Shown: in pieces, positions 54,216-64,000 of the stretch | How the letters are laid out: each line of letters begins with the position of its first letter | Numbering within the stretch: position 1 is the stretch's first letter | NCBI GenBank assembly: GCA_951213105.1 | Contig: OX578136.1 | Coordinates: 74,280,730 to 74,344,729 of the forward strand | Length of the DNA stretch: 64,000 nt | Source: Amaurobius ferox | Lineage: Eukaryota > Arthropoda > Arachnida > Araneae > Amaurobiidae | Reading direction: 5' to 3' | Position numbers and translations under genes: made by a program | The notes under the pieces: generated by a model | What the model saw: the letters and a program-made list of their open reading frames with translations, nothing else | Told to the model about the DNA's origin: nothing | The model's database searches: none

Positions 54216-54680
54216 GTAACAATATAAGGTGGGAGGTTACCAGTAGGACCAACATTATTTTCCGGGGCTCCTCCTACCACTCACTATTTTACAACAAACT
54301 GTTTATGTGTCCCGAACCCAGATGCAATGCATCCTTTTGCCTTCCCTTCTTATCAGCGACATATATAGATGGACAAAAGTCTAAACTATGGACAAAAGAG
54401 GTTATAGAGGGACAAAAGTAGTCGTCAATAGGGGTCCTGTTTTTGATTATACAACACTAAAAACAGATTTCTCTAATGAGAAACTACTGGGATAAAATGA
54501 TATATTGCTGCGAACGTGTAATTTTCCCCTACTGGCGTCTCCCGTCTTGTCTTTCGTCTCTTTCGCAGACCTAACGGCCCCATCGGAGTGTTTTCTCCGG
54601 AAGATAGCGGTACGAGCATTCCTTCCCATGACGTCATTCTAAGTACTAAGATGGCCACTTTCGGAACTTAGGAGGAGGGT
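54216..54680. other. Spacer with a small dispersed repeat
   Basis: 54279-54350 (ACTATTTTACAACAAACTG, ATGCAATGCATCCTTTTGCC) recurs at 56054-56130 (CTATTTTACAAATTATTGAC, TATAATGCATCCTTTTACCC). No gene recognised in 54447-54658. Confidence 0.5.
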
Positions 54681-55115
54681 TGCCAGATTTGGCGATTTAT
54701 CGCCAATTTGGCGACTTTCGGAATATTCGAGAAAGCCCACGAAATAACTAATAGTCTACAAGATATTAGATAATTCTAGACATTTCTATAGAGAGAGCCT
54801 ATAAAAAGGAGTCATCATCACTCAGCAGGAGTTCAGTTGACGAATTTACAAGATACGAGCTACAGTGAACTGTGGCTTTTGTCAATGTTTTGAGAATAGT
54901 AGCAGCTGTTTTGTGAAAGTATTTTTGTTAGTATTTTGAAAATAATATCGCTTGTTTTGTGAAATTAGTGGAGTATTTAAGTGCTATTTGATTGTATATT
55001 GTTCCTGTTTACTTTGTGTCTGTGAATAAACGTATTTAGTTATCCAGAAATTCGGATTCATTCATTCTTGTATCCTGCGTGTACACCCGCGATTCCAGAA
55101 GATACGTTCCTAACA
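54681..55115 (+). mobile_element. Ty3/Gypsy LTR, copy E, full length
   Basis: 435 bp from TGCCAGATTTGGCGATTTAT to TACGTTCCTAACA. TATAAAAA at 54800-54807 is the probable LTR TATA box, followed 30-35 bp on by CAGCAGGAGTTCAGTTG; AATAAA at 55025-55030 is the poly(A) signal. Upstream sequence does not match the internal 3' part of copies B-D, so it is a 5' LTR or solo LTR. Flanks show no target duplication. Confidence 0.88.
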
Positions 55116-57269
55116 TATATGAATTTCATTTGTGGTGGTGGGTGGGTGGGGGGAGAGACACCAATTTCGCGCCTTGACCTCTGGCGCCATTCACAGTAGC
55201 TACGCCTCTTGTGTCTTTACAAATGGTAGAAACGCATTGTATTCTACCATTTGTAAAAACAATAATTTTACCTTTTGTAAAGTGACTTCTGTGCGTTTGG
55301 TTGTATTGTAGTAGTGTATTTTATTGTATTGTTTTTTTTTCTTTCTTAGATGCAAAAGAGAACGTAACAGCTAGGAACTTTGGCATTCCTACATCCAAGT
55401 TCCAGTTTTCGTATTTTTAAATAACTAATATTCTGTAATCTATATAATTACAGAACCTGCTTATAGGAATTATTTCCAAAGTCAGAATTATGCCCTTATT
55501 ATAGATTACAGCATCCATATGGACCGGTTTCGCACTTATCAGCTCGGAATGACATTTTATTACTGTCATTACAGATAGATATCAGCTATTTCATACTGAC
55601 GAGCGCATAAAAAGCACGAAATCGATCAACGGATTGCAATGGGGGTGTAATCCTAATATTCTAAAATTTCATAAGGCCCGGATATGACCGGCAGGATCTT
55701 TGGAGATTTCCCGACGAGTTTATGACATTGGATTTTATTTCCTTCCTATCGATAATGTGTATTATTATTATTATTATTATTATGTGTTTTGTTCTTTATA
55801 TAGAGTGCTGAAGTGTCTTGTGTACACGTCAATATTTACGATCGTGGATTTGCATACAACAATATAAATATCAGGACGGGTCTTGTCGTGTGTGTTGCAA
55901 TTGTTGCTGAAAGGACCGATCTCGGACTTTGTATCCAGGTCTGTAATCTGCAATTTATCCTTAAGACGATTTTATTGATAGTTCACATTAGTGGTTATTG
56001 TAATCAGTGTCATCGACAAAGCCCCCCCCCCCCCCCCACACACACTCCCTCCTATTTTACAAATTATTGACCGTTTTGCATAAACTGTTTATGCAGCCTG
56101 AGCCCCTATATAATGCATCCTTTTACCCATCCCCCTGGTTGTAACCCAACTCCATAAAGAATGCAAGATTATTTGGGATATATTTCATATTCGGTATTTG
56201 TTAAACGGACACTAATTAATAATCTTGATCTTTTGAAGGAAAGCGCACGATGTTCTCCGGCAGAATGCCTTGATAAACCGGACGAAATTTTGGCGATATT
56301 ATCTTAGAAGCTCAGTGCTCTTGACTGGTGCTAATCATTCAATTATTTATTTATTGGCAGATTTTGCTATAATTATAAATATAGTATGGTAGATTCCAGC
56401 TCCTTCAAAAAAAAAAAAAAAAAAAAAAAAATTAAATTGTAAATTTTCACCTGCATCTTTATTTTGGTGCTGCCATCTAGTGAGAAAAATATACATGTAC
56501 AGTGAGCAATGAATTGACTTCAAGCAGGATATTGCGCTTGCAGACTTGCACATAACCAATAAAGTGCGTCATGGCACAGTCATTTCTTCATCACCTTTGA
56601 GGCCGCATGGATTCGCGGTTTTTGTAACTCATCAGCAAGGTGCAAGCTATGACATGACTAGAGCGCACAAAACTCCTTTAAGCAAGAAACTCAAAATTAG
56701 AACACTGCACAAGATCACACCAGTTAAGCACTTTTTTGATTAAATAAAATGAAGCTTGCCCTTGTGTGGGAATGTCTGTTGTGTGGCGGTATACCAAGTC
56801 AGCATCTCATTCCGATTCTGGATGAATGAGGATTAACGGCTGACACGCATGGGTAGTTCTTTCTTCAATGCGTTTGTTTGTCACTCTCATTATACAAGCA
56901 CTCCATGATATGACAATGTAGTTTCTTTTATTTACATAAGTTAGCGTGCCTAGATAAATTAGAGTAATTGCGTATATGTGGCAGCATTTCATTTTAATTC
57001 ATGGGGGATTAATGGCCATAACAAATGCGTAGTCCTCCTATTCAAGGCATATATCGCCACTCCAATTTATCGAAGCACTCTAGTGTTGGCGACTATTGCA
57101 GATCATTTCTATTAAAATACTATTATTCTGGCAAGAAATTTTCACCTTGTATATAAAATTCTCTGTATATCACGTGATCATTTATTCCAATAGCAAATTC
57201 AGAAGCATAAAGCTGGAACGCACAACTGCGAAATCCAGAAACATAAAATTACTTTATGCAAGAGAAGTA
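55116..57269. other. Intergenic, low-complexity patches
   Basis: (ATT)n at 55761-55792, poly-C with (CA)n at 56024-56045, poly-A of about 26 at 56408-56431. A 65-codon ORF followed by AATAAAA at 56546-56752 is unassigned. No gene recognised. Confidence 0.55.
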
Positions 57270-57600
57270 GACTGTCACTATTCTTATTTTCCCACAATAC
57301 ATAGCATACGCAAAGGAAGTATTGTAATAGGGTTAAAAATGCGACTATCGGCTTTTGATGGTTTTACACGTTTTGACTAACCTTGAATACGAATCGCCAT
57401 TTTTCAATGATGTTTGTGGACACGATACCTCTTGAACTAATTGATCAAATCCAATGAAATTTGGTGCGATCATTTCAATTGGAGAAACGTCAAAGGCCTA
57501 TTGATTCTCACCATGAATGACCCAGGGAAAGTCCTCAATTTTTTTGAACGTTTTTTCGAAAATCGATAAAAAGTTATGAAATTAATCGTGCTAAAGAATT
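57270..57600. repeat. Diverged copy of the ACAC-hairpin dispersed repeat
   Basis: TTTTACACGTTTTGACTAAC, GAATACGAATCGCCATTTTT and CCAATGAAATTTGGTGCGAT follow the layout of 41450-41670 (ACACGTTTCGAGACCTCTAG, GAATACGAAAAAACTATTTT, CACAAAATTTGGTAGGTAAG). Much more diverged. Confidence 0.5.
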
Positions 57601-58329
57601 AATTTGTTTAAACGCGAATGACATCCTTTATAAGAAGTAAATATGGGCTGTTTTCGAAATATTGCACGTTTTTAATCTAAAATGGAAAAAAAAATATTAA
57701 ATATGTTCATTGTCAAATGAGTTAAGGATTTGTAAGCAATTTTAATCTAAAACGAATAGACGCATTTTTTTTTTTTTTTATAATTATCACGATCTGTTTT
57801 TGAAATATAAGAAATTATACTTTTCCACATTGAGAATGATTATAAATTACTGTATTTATATAATTATTTTTATAAGTTTCAAATCTTAATTTTCTACATG
57901 TCCTTATCTTCTACTTCTCTCTTTTGTATTTGCGTACACATTCCAGTATGTATATATTCAATGGAAAATTATTCATACTTTGACTTCGAACGAAATTTTC
58001 TGCATTTGTACTCTACTCGCCTTGCCAGTATGCAGGAGAAGTCGGTAATAAGAAAAATCTATACATTCCTTTTCTGTACTGTGTAACGATCGAGAGATAA
58101 CTACAAAATCTATATTTTAAATAAGCACATTTCCAAATGTTCGACCACTATCAAAATCTATAAGGGTTCTTATATTTTCAGATTTCAATAATAGAAAACA
58201 ATTTCGCTCGATTTGCTTAATTTGTTATGGTTTCACTGGAATACATACATTCCCTCAAGAATGTTCGATTCGATTTCAGGGATGCTTAAAACATGCGAAT
58301 CCATTGAATCTCGAATTTCAATTTTCTCC
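57601..58329. other. Anonymous spacer
   Basis: AT-rich, T run at 57767-57779; no gene or element recognised. Confidence 0.5.
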
Positions 58330-59040
58330 TCCCCGTCACAATACTTTCCACTTTCTTTATAAGGTAAAAAAATGTGATGTGGGCAGCACATGATTTTCTC
58401 TGCAGACTCATATTCACGTTCTCGTTATTTCTTCAATAATTCATTAAATTGAGTTTAATTGCACAAAATAACACCAATAATTATTTTAAATTACATTGAA
58501 TTCGGCCTTTTAATTAAATTTTCGTTTTCATTTGATAAGTGGACTTATTTTCAAAAGCGGTGTAGCGAAAAACTAAGATATCTATACTAAGATATATAGA
58601 CCGTTAATCCCAGAGTAATGGGGTTGGTCTTATTATTTTCATCATCAAAAATTACGCCTAAACCAAGCATTTAATTGATGTATTTGAGCATACGTTGTCT
58701 TTTATTTCAGATTTTGGCGTTTTTCAGGCCATTTCACAAAAAATAAGCAGATTCTTTTATCCCAAATTGTACCAAAATCTGATCAGCACCAGAGTCACCT
58801 ATAAGGAACTTATCTACCAAATTTTATGAAATTCGGTCCATTACTTTTTGAGTTAAGAGTGGAAACATACATTGCACAGACAGACAGACAGACACACACA
58901 CAGACGTCAAGCTAAAAAACAGTTTTTTCGTGTTCTAGAGGTCCTAAAACGTGTAAATCCGTCGAAAACTCGAGTTGTGATTTTCAGCATGATTCCAACA
59001 TTTTCCCTATACATTACCATCTATTGAAAAGTAAGTAAAA
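58330..59040. repeat. Inverted copy of the 41400-42185 repeat
   Basis: Runs in the opposite orientation: CAGCACATGATTTTCTCTGC (58384), CAGAGTAATGGGGTTGGTCT (58611), ACCAAATTTTATGAAATTCG (58814), (CAGA)n (58879-58909), CGTCGAAAACTCGAGTTGTG (58961) and TTTTCCCTATACATTACCAT (59001). All have clear counterparts in the first copy. Confidence 0.85.
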
Positions 59041-59108
59041 ATTACAGACATGTAATAGATAAGTATTCTTAATATATTTTTTATTTGTTGCAAATGAAAA
59101 TTTGAAAC

Positions 59109-59342
59109 TTCGTTAAAAATATAGTATATAACAAATTACTAAAAGTATCAGACGGTTTTGGATATAAAAAACAGCTGCCTACTTCAGGATGAAAAGACAG
59201 AGCAAATACACTAGTAAAAACAAAGTGTTTGTTAGTGTGATTTCTCTGTTTGTTTATTAATTATAAAGAAGGAGACTGCTTGTTGTCTCTGAAACCGGTT
59301 GATATTGTTACTAAATTGTGGTACGCTGCATTTTTAAACGAA
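59109..59342. repeat. Foldback element, about 115-bp arms
   Basis: Left arm CGTTAAAAATATAGTATATA, CAAATTACTAAAAGTATCAG against the complement of the right arm TTTAAAAATGCAGCGTACCA, CAATTTAGTAACAATATCAA. Same family as 9146-9518, shown by TATCAACCGGTTTCAG followed by an AGTCTCCTTCTTTAT block. Confidence 0.75.
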
Positions 59343-59510
59343 ATTCTTATATAATAATTATTTTTACAGCAGTTTAAGAGATTAAATTTAATTATTCATT
59401 TGTTATTAGTGATTAATGAGTTTTTCGAAAGACTTTGGTCCGTATATACAAAGGAGCATTTGAAACAAACACTTTTTGTAAAGGATATAATATTTAGTTT
59501 TTTTAAGAAG

Positions 59511-59541
<31 letters not shown>

Positions 59542-62500
59542 GATCCTCATCTGATATAGACGAGAAATGTAGATTTACGATGTCATTATTTGGATCATAG
59601 CATTATATAGAGAAATAATTGTTTTCCAAAAAATTTTTAATTCGAAATTTTGAGGGATAAGCTCGTTTTAAGACCTCTTAAAGCCATTTAGAACACTTTT
59701 GGAAATTATATATGCACACAAACACACACTCTCTGCTTGTGTGTCACATTTTACGAGTAGATACATAGTGAAAAACTAGAACTAATAGAATATTTAGTAA
59801 TTTTCATGATTAGAATTCAAGTTGTTCGAATTCTTGGATTTTCATAGCATAATTTCCTGTAGAAATTCCCGATAGTAGTTTATAGAATTTGGGGAAAATT
59901 GATAATATGAACAACGCGATTACTAATGGTATAAAAAAAGGTTATATTAACACAGATAAATTAAATGCATTCAATGTATCGGTTTCACTAAGCTGTTGCC
60001 AACTTGAAGAAATAAACTTTTAGACAATTTTTACGAAATCTGAAAAATATAAATTTTTTCTTTTCATTTTGATGATTGTGATACAAGCATAGACATAGCT
60101 GGTATCTCGGAAAGAAGGGGGTGGGGGTTCGAGTGCTATATTTCGTTTTCCAGTATGAACTGACTCTTTGGATAATCAATGTAATTGTTTAGTCATTGAA
60201 TGGGGGGGGGGGGGAGGTTATGACTTCCGATCTACACCACTGGATACAAGTGGCGCTAAATATTGTAGAATATGAATGAGAAAGTCAAGTTGAGACTCCC
60301 ACTCTAGATATTTTAGTTGGAGGAGGAGAGTAACCCCCTTGATTTCCCTCTGGGCATCAGTAGAGAGTACAATAGATAACCGTCCAAATTACATATATAT
60401 ATATATATATATATTTTCTTTTGACAATATTATTGCAAAGGATATTTGACTGGTAGAAAAACCAATTTCACGCTTATGGTAATAAGACTGATACCTATGC
60501 ATCACAATTACGTTGAAAGGTGTTGTTGAACGCGCAATATGACTGACGTAAACATATTCAGAAGCAGCTGGACTATGAAAGGTGCGGATGAACGTCATCT
60601 ATTGAAGCTATTGAGCAATTGCTTATAATTTAGGAACTTCAGCTTGTAGGACAAAATAAAAAAATACGAAGATTGACACATTTTTGAATTCTCACCAAAA
60701 TAAAAAGATATCTGGAGTATATCTCGTAGTCTCCACTCGATATCCTCATGCATTTGCATTCCATATTTTTGTGCATACATATTCTGTTTGTATAACAATC
60801 AATATTAGAATGGAAAACAAAACATGTACCATTTTACGAGCTTTCTTTTAAGATTTTTCTTTTAAAAAATGTGTTATACCTTTTTCTAAAACTTCTTTAA
60901 AATTTCATTTTCCAATGGGCAACGGATTAGTTTTAAAAAGATGGCACGACTAAATATCTCTTAAACGGTTAATCGCAGATCCAATGTTTCATCGTATGCA
61001 AATTTTAATCATGTGACACATTTCAGTAAAGAAGTACAAAATGTAATTTTTATACGGGCCTCGTAGTAAAATATTTTCATTTATAAAAATATTTTAAATA
61101 GCACAATTAGTCAAATAAAAATGGTTCCATTGTCATACGATCAAAATTACACGCAAAATCAGTAATTAGTTTTCTACGTATAATTGGTGACTGTATAAAA
61201 CTTTTGATAAAGATTCATGTAAGTTTTCGAATGGAATATCTTTATATATAGTATGAGGAAGTAAAAATATGCTTCCAGGACTATAAATTATGTCCATATT
61301 TATTTTCTCTTACCATTGTATGAAGTATTGTTTTACTGAACATGGTCGATTTCAAAATTTATATGGCTAAGCACATTTCAAGAATTCCTGAATACATTTC
61401 GAACATTTATGGAAAGGTGATATAATTGAATATACAAGTCTGATTGCATGCGTGTATGTCTGTGAGATGTGGACACGATACCCCAAGAAGGATGAAGGAA
61501 TACTTTGCGCGATACATTTTTAAAAACTCTGATACTGATTATACTATCAGTGGTGTACGCAGATTGGTAGGGGTTGGAACTCATACTTTCAAACGATTTT
61601 GGAATTTTCTCAACATGACGTTTTAACTCTTTCCTTTTGCTTCCGTGGCACAATGCAGTTTTTTTTTTTTTAAACGCGTAGAAGTTAATTATTTTAATAT
61701 GACAACACATAAAGATACATGATTGTAATCCAATTGAAAATGTTGTCATTTGGATGTAAATGGGAAAGAGTTAATACTCCATGTTGGGAAAATGCCAAAA
61801 TTGTTTAAAACAAACATTTAAGCGATGCGGGGTTTAAGATAAATCCCACTGCACTGTATGTATTTCTATGTCAAAATGCTCGTACTGTAATAGAAATATT
61901 GATTTAAACTGTTAATTTTGCAGTAATAAATTATCGGTGCAATGCAAATTAGAACGAATATTCGTAAGTATTCAAATTTATTTTACCTTTCAATTTATTT
62001 TTGTCTCCCTATATTCTATGCCTTATCCTACAACTAAGAAAAAATACTTATTACTTCTTCTCATAGTTAGGGAACTTTAATTTAAAAATAATCATAAATG
62101 TATAATACTAAACACTGTTTCTTTCTATTATGTCAAATGAGAACAAACAGATGGGACCTTACTAATACTAGTGACACCTAGATATAATTCTCAAAGCATT
62201 ATCTAATTTTTAAGATTTTATCTCCTTCTCTTCAACTATGCTTTTACCGTAGACGAAGAAATCCGGCGATTTCGAAGAGGCCCAATTTTCGCAAATGCAT
62301 ACTATTCTGAAAAAGAAAATTCAAGAGCGAATTGTCCAGGACCCAACCCTCTGCTGGTTGTTGAAGAATTTGAAATTATATGATTGTAATTAAGGAGCAT
62401 AGGAAAATGAGATTTAATCTAGTCCACATTTCTGAGGATAGAACAAAGTGCATTTTGGTTCAAATAAGATATCCAACGAATATGTGTAAAAATAACGAAA

Positions 62501-62734
62501 TAACCCGTGATTGAATTTAACAAAAAATACCATATTCATCTACATAAAAAAAAACCTCTACATTTTAATACTCTAAATCTTAATGTGTTAGATAGGAAAT
62601 ACGGCGCCTACCTGCGCAATCTTATCATTCGGGAAATAACTTTTTTTAATGTATAGATAAGCAAATTTCCTGTCGATCGCAAGAGAAATAAAGAGATGTT
62701 TTTATTCCTTCAGAGACAGATTGTGTATATATAC
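59343..62734. other. Intergenic, no gene recognised
   Basis: Poly-G of 18 at 59525-59542 after a (GT)n run, poly-G of 13 at 60201-60214, (TA)n at 60391-60414. The longest ORFs (61378-61749 minus, 123 codons) have no family motif and biased low-complexity content. Confidence 0.55.
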
Positions 62735-64000
62735 ATTCATTGTCATAAAAATTTGTGCACTGAGAAAGAGTTGGCAGAATCGAACGAAATTTTATATATA
62801 TGAGTGCAACGTTGATATAAGTGATTACAAAATCAAAGCAAAAGGATCATTTATTACAGGAAAAACTACAAATGAATAGAGGTTCTAGTACCCTGTTGGG
62901 GCACCTCTAGCGTGAATACGGGCGGGCATTGAGGCATACAGGTCCCGTATAGTGTTTTGCATCATATCATTCCACAGTTGTAAGCGCGCCTCTAGTTCGA
63001 CCAAACTCGTAGGCTGTCCAACTTGCCATGTGATTCCAGACATGCTCGATAAATGACAAATCTGGGGATCGGGCAATGCAGGAAAGAGTGGTACTGTGGC
63101 TGAAGCATTCCTGTGACACCCTTGCTGTGTGTGGCCGAGTATTGTCCTGTTGAAAAATACCTTCTGGGAGCCCTGCCATGAGTGGCTGAAGGATGTCACG
63201 AACGTACTGCTGGGCTGTCATAGTTCCGTGGACCAATATTAGAGGTGACCGAATGTCGTATACAACAGGGCATCCCCATACCATCACGCCCGCTGTGGGA
63301 GCGGTCCAGCCGCTGTAAAGCGAAGGCAGAATTGAGGCGTGCACCACGGGCCTCCACACACGTACACGGTTGTCATCACAACCCAAATTGAATTTCGATT
63401 CGTCGCTGAAGACGACCTGGTTCCTTTCGGTTGCGGTCCAATCCCGTCGAGCGCGTCGCCACTCCAAACGGAGGCGACGGTGGTTGTCATTGTAACGGTG
63501 TTGTATTGGGTATCATCGTAACGGTGTTGACAGTGGGTGTGTTGTCACGTAATGGGCGTCGCGATACCAAATGTCCTTCAGCCGGACGCCTCGCGATAAT
63601 ACGGACAAACACAGGGACCCGTAGTGAAGGTGCTGCCTGTATCGGATGGCGGAAAATGATGCAGTTGGCGCTGTGCGTGCATGTCGGGTAATGTGACGGG
63701 CTTATCGGTTATTGGTCTGCCGAGGGCGTGATGAGCCTGGACGCCGTGTATGCGATCTCTCTCTCGTCCACTGGTCCCAACACCTCCTCACAGTAAAGTC
63801 AGAACGGCCTAGGTGACTGGCTACTGGTCGAGCTGACCATCCGGCTTCTATCATCCCGATGATTCTTCCCCTCTCGAACTCTGACAGCTGATCATATTGT
63901 CTTCGATGACGGCGTAACGGCATCCCTAATGAAAAAGCGTCCCTCTGTAATAGATTAAGTACAGGCAAAAAGCCCCGGGGTACCTTTTTTCTGCGCCAGA
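62735..64000 (-). mobile_element. Tc1-like transposon, runs off right edge
   Basis: The downstream end is near 62735-62760 (CATTGTCATAAAAATTTGTG), similar to ends of spider Tc1 elements that I recall; the opposite end lies past 64000. Markedly higher GC than neighbours from 62880 on. Confidence 0.75.
62885..63923 (-). pseudogene. Tc1-like transposase, broken
   Basis: N-terminal helix-turn-helix MPLRRHRRQYDQLSEFERGR, IIGMIEAGWSARPVASHLGR, SDFTVRRCWDQWTRERSHTR, stop at 63702. About 235 bp of frame-broken linker follows. Then LEWRRARRDWTATERNQVVF, SDESKFNLGCDDNRVRVWRP (first D), QQDNTRPHTARVSQECFSHS (second D), RSPDLSFIEHVWNHM (E; I count 32 residues after the second D), a frameshift near 63030, and YASMPARIHARGAPTGY at the C-terminus, stop TAG at 62885-62887. 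Confidence 0.92.

Noticed and set aside
56546..56743. Sixty-five-codon ORF followed by AATAAAA
   Set aside because: No recognisable motif and no clear promoter or splice context; polyadenylation hexamers are common in AT-rich DNA.
61378..61749. 123-codon minus-strand ORF
   Set aside because: No domain, contains a lysine run from a T tract, and codon use looks like random AT-rich sequence.

Overview
This is nuclear eukaryotic DNA: AT-rich, intron-rich, packed with transposon relics and with (TA)n, poly-G and CTGT microsatellites. It looks like an arthropod and most likely a spider. That inference rests on three things: the Tc1-type transposase at the right end has the sequence style I know from orb-weaver genomes, the Ty3/Gypsy gag and integrase remnants match spider-type copies, and base composition fits. 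Nothing here points to a bacterium, organelle or virus.

Region 1 (1-26438) is one host gene on the minus strand, an SLC12A8-like cation-chloride-cotransporter-family protein. Ten coding exons with clean GT/AG borders and compatible phases give at least 554 residues from the ATG. The tail of the protein lies beyond the left edge. The introns carry a 342-bp hAT MITE with a perfect 8-bp target duplication, a dead Tc1 element, a 373-bp foldback element, several degraded tandem repeats and a 5'-truncated tail of a retroelement set in (TA)n.

Region 2 (26439-34925) holds the upstream flank of that gene and a THAP zinc-finger first exon (31441-31580, minus) behind a CRE and ETS-type promoter. Facing that promoter is an inverted homologous copy at 29433-29502, and between the arms sits a 17-unit, G-run-rich minisatellite that becomes a dimeric higher-order repeat. 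Two tandem tRNA-derived SINEs and a palindromic foldback element follow.

Region 3 (34926-43322) is repeats surrounding a long uninterrupted reverse-transcriptase ORF (35401-36726) of Penelope-like character. It is bounded on both sides by (TA)n and carries two hammerhead-like motifs in its 3' sequence. A 120-bp tail copy, again between (TA)n tracts, lies 22 kb away in an SLC12A8 intron.

Region 4 (43323-55115) is a nest. Fragments of one Ty3/Gypsy family (gag, integrase end, five LTR copies in both orientations) were hit by a 4.4-kb hAT element (8-bp duplication), a 719-bp hAT deletion derivative, a 476-bp TA-flanked MITE, a 420-bp foldback element and a 391-bp hAT MITE. A PIF1/Helitron-type helicase tail lies inside the large hAT.

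Region 5 (55116-64000) is mostly anonymous, with copies of families already seen and a broken Tc1-like transposon running off the right edge. The only plausible host genes are SLC12A8 and the THAP exon; the rest records successive transposition events.
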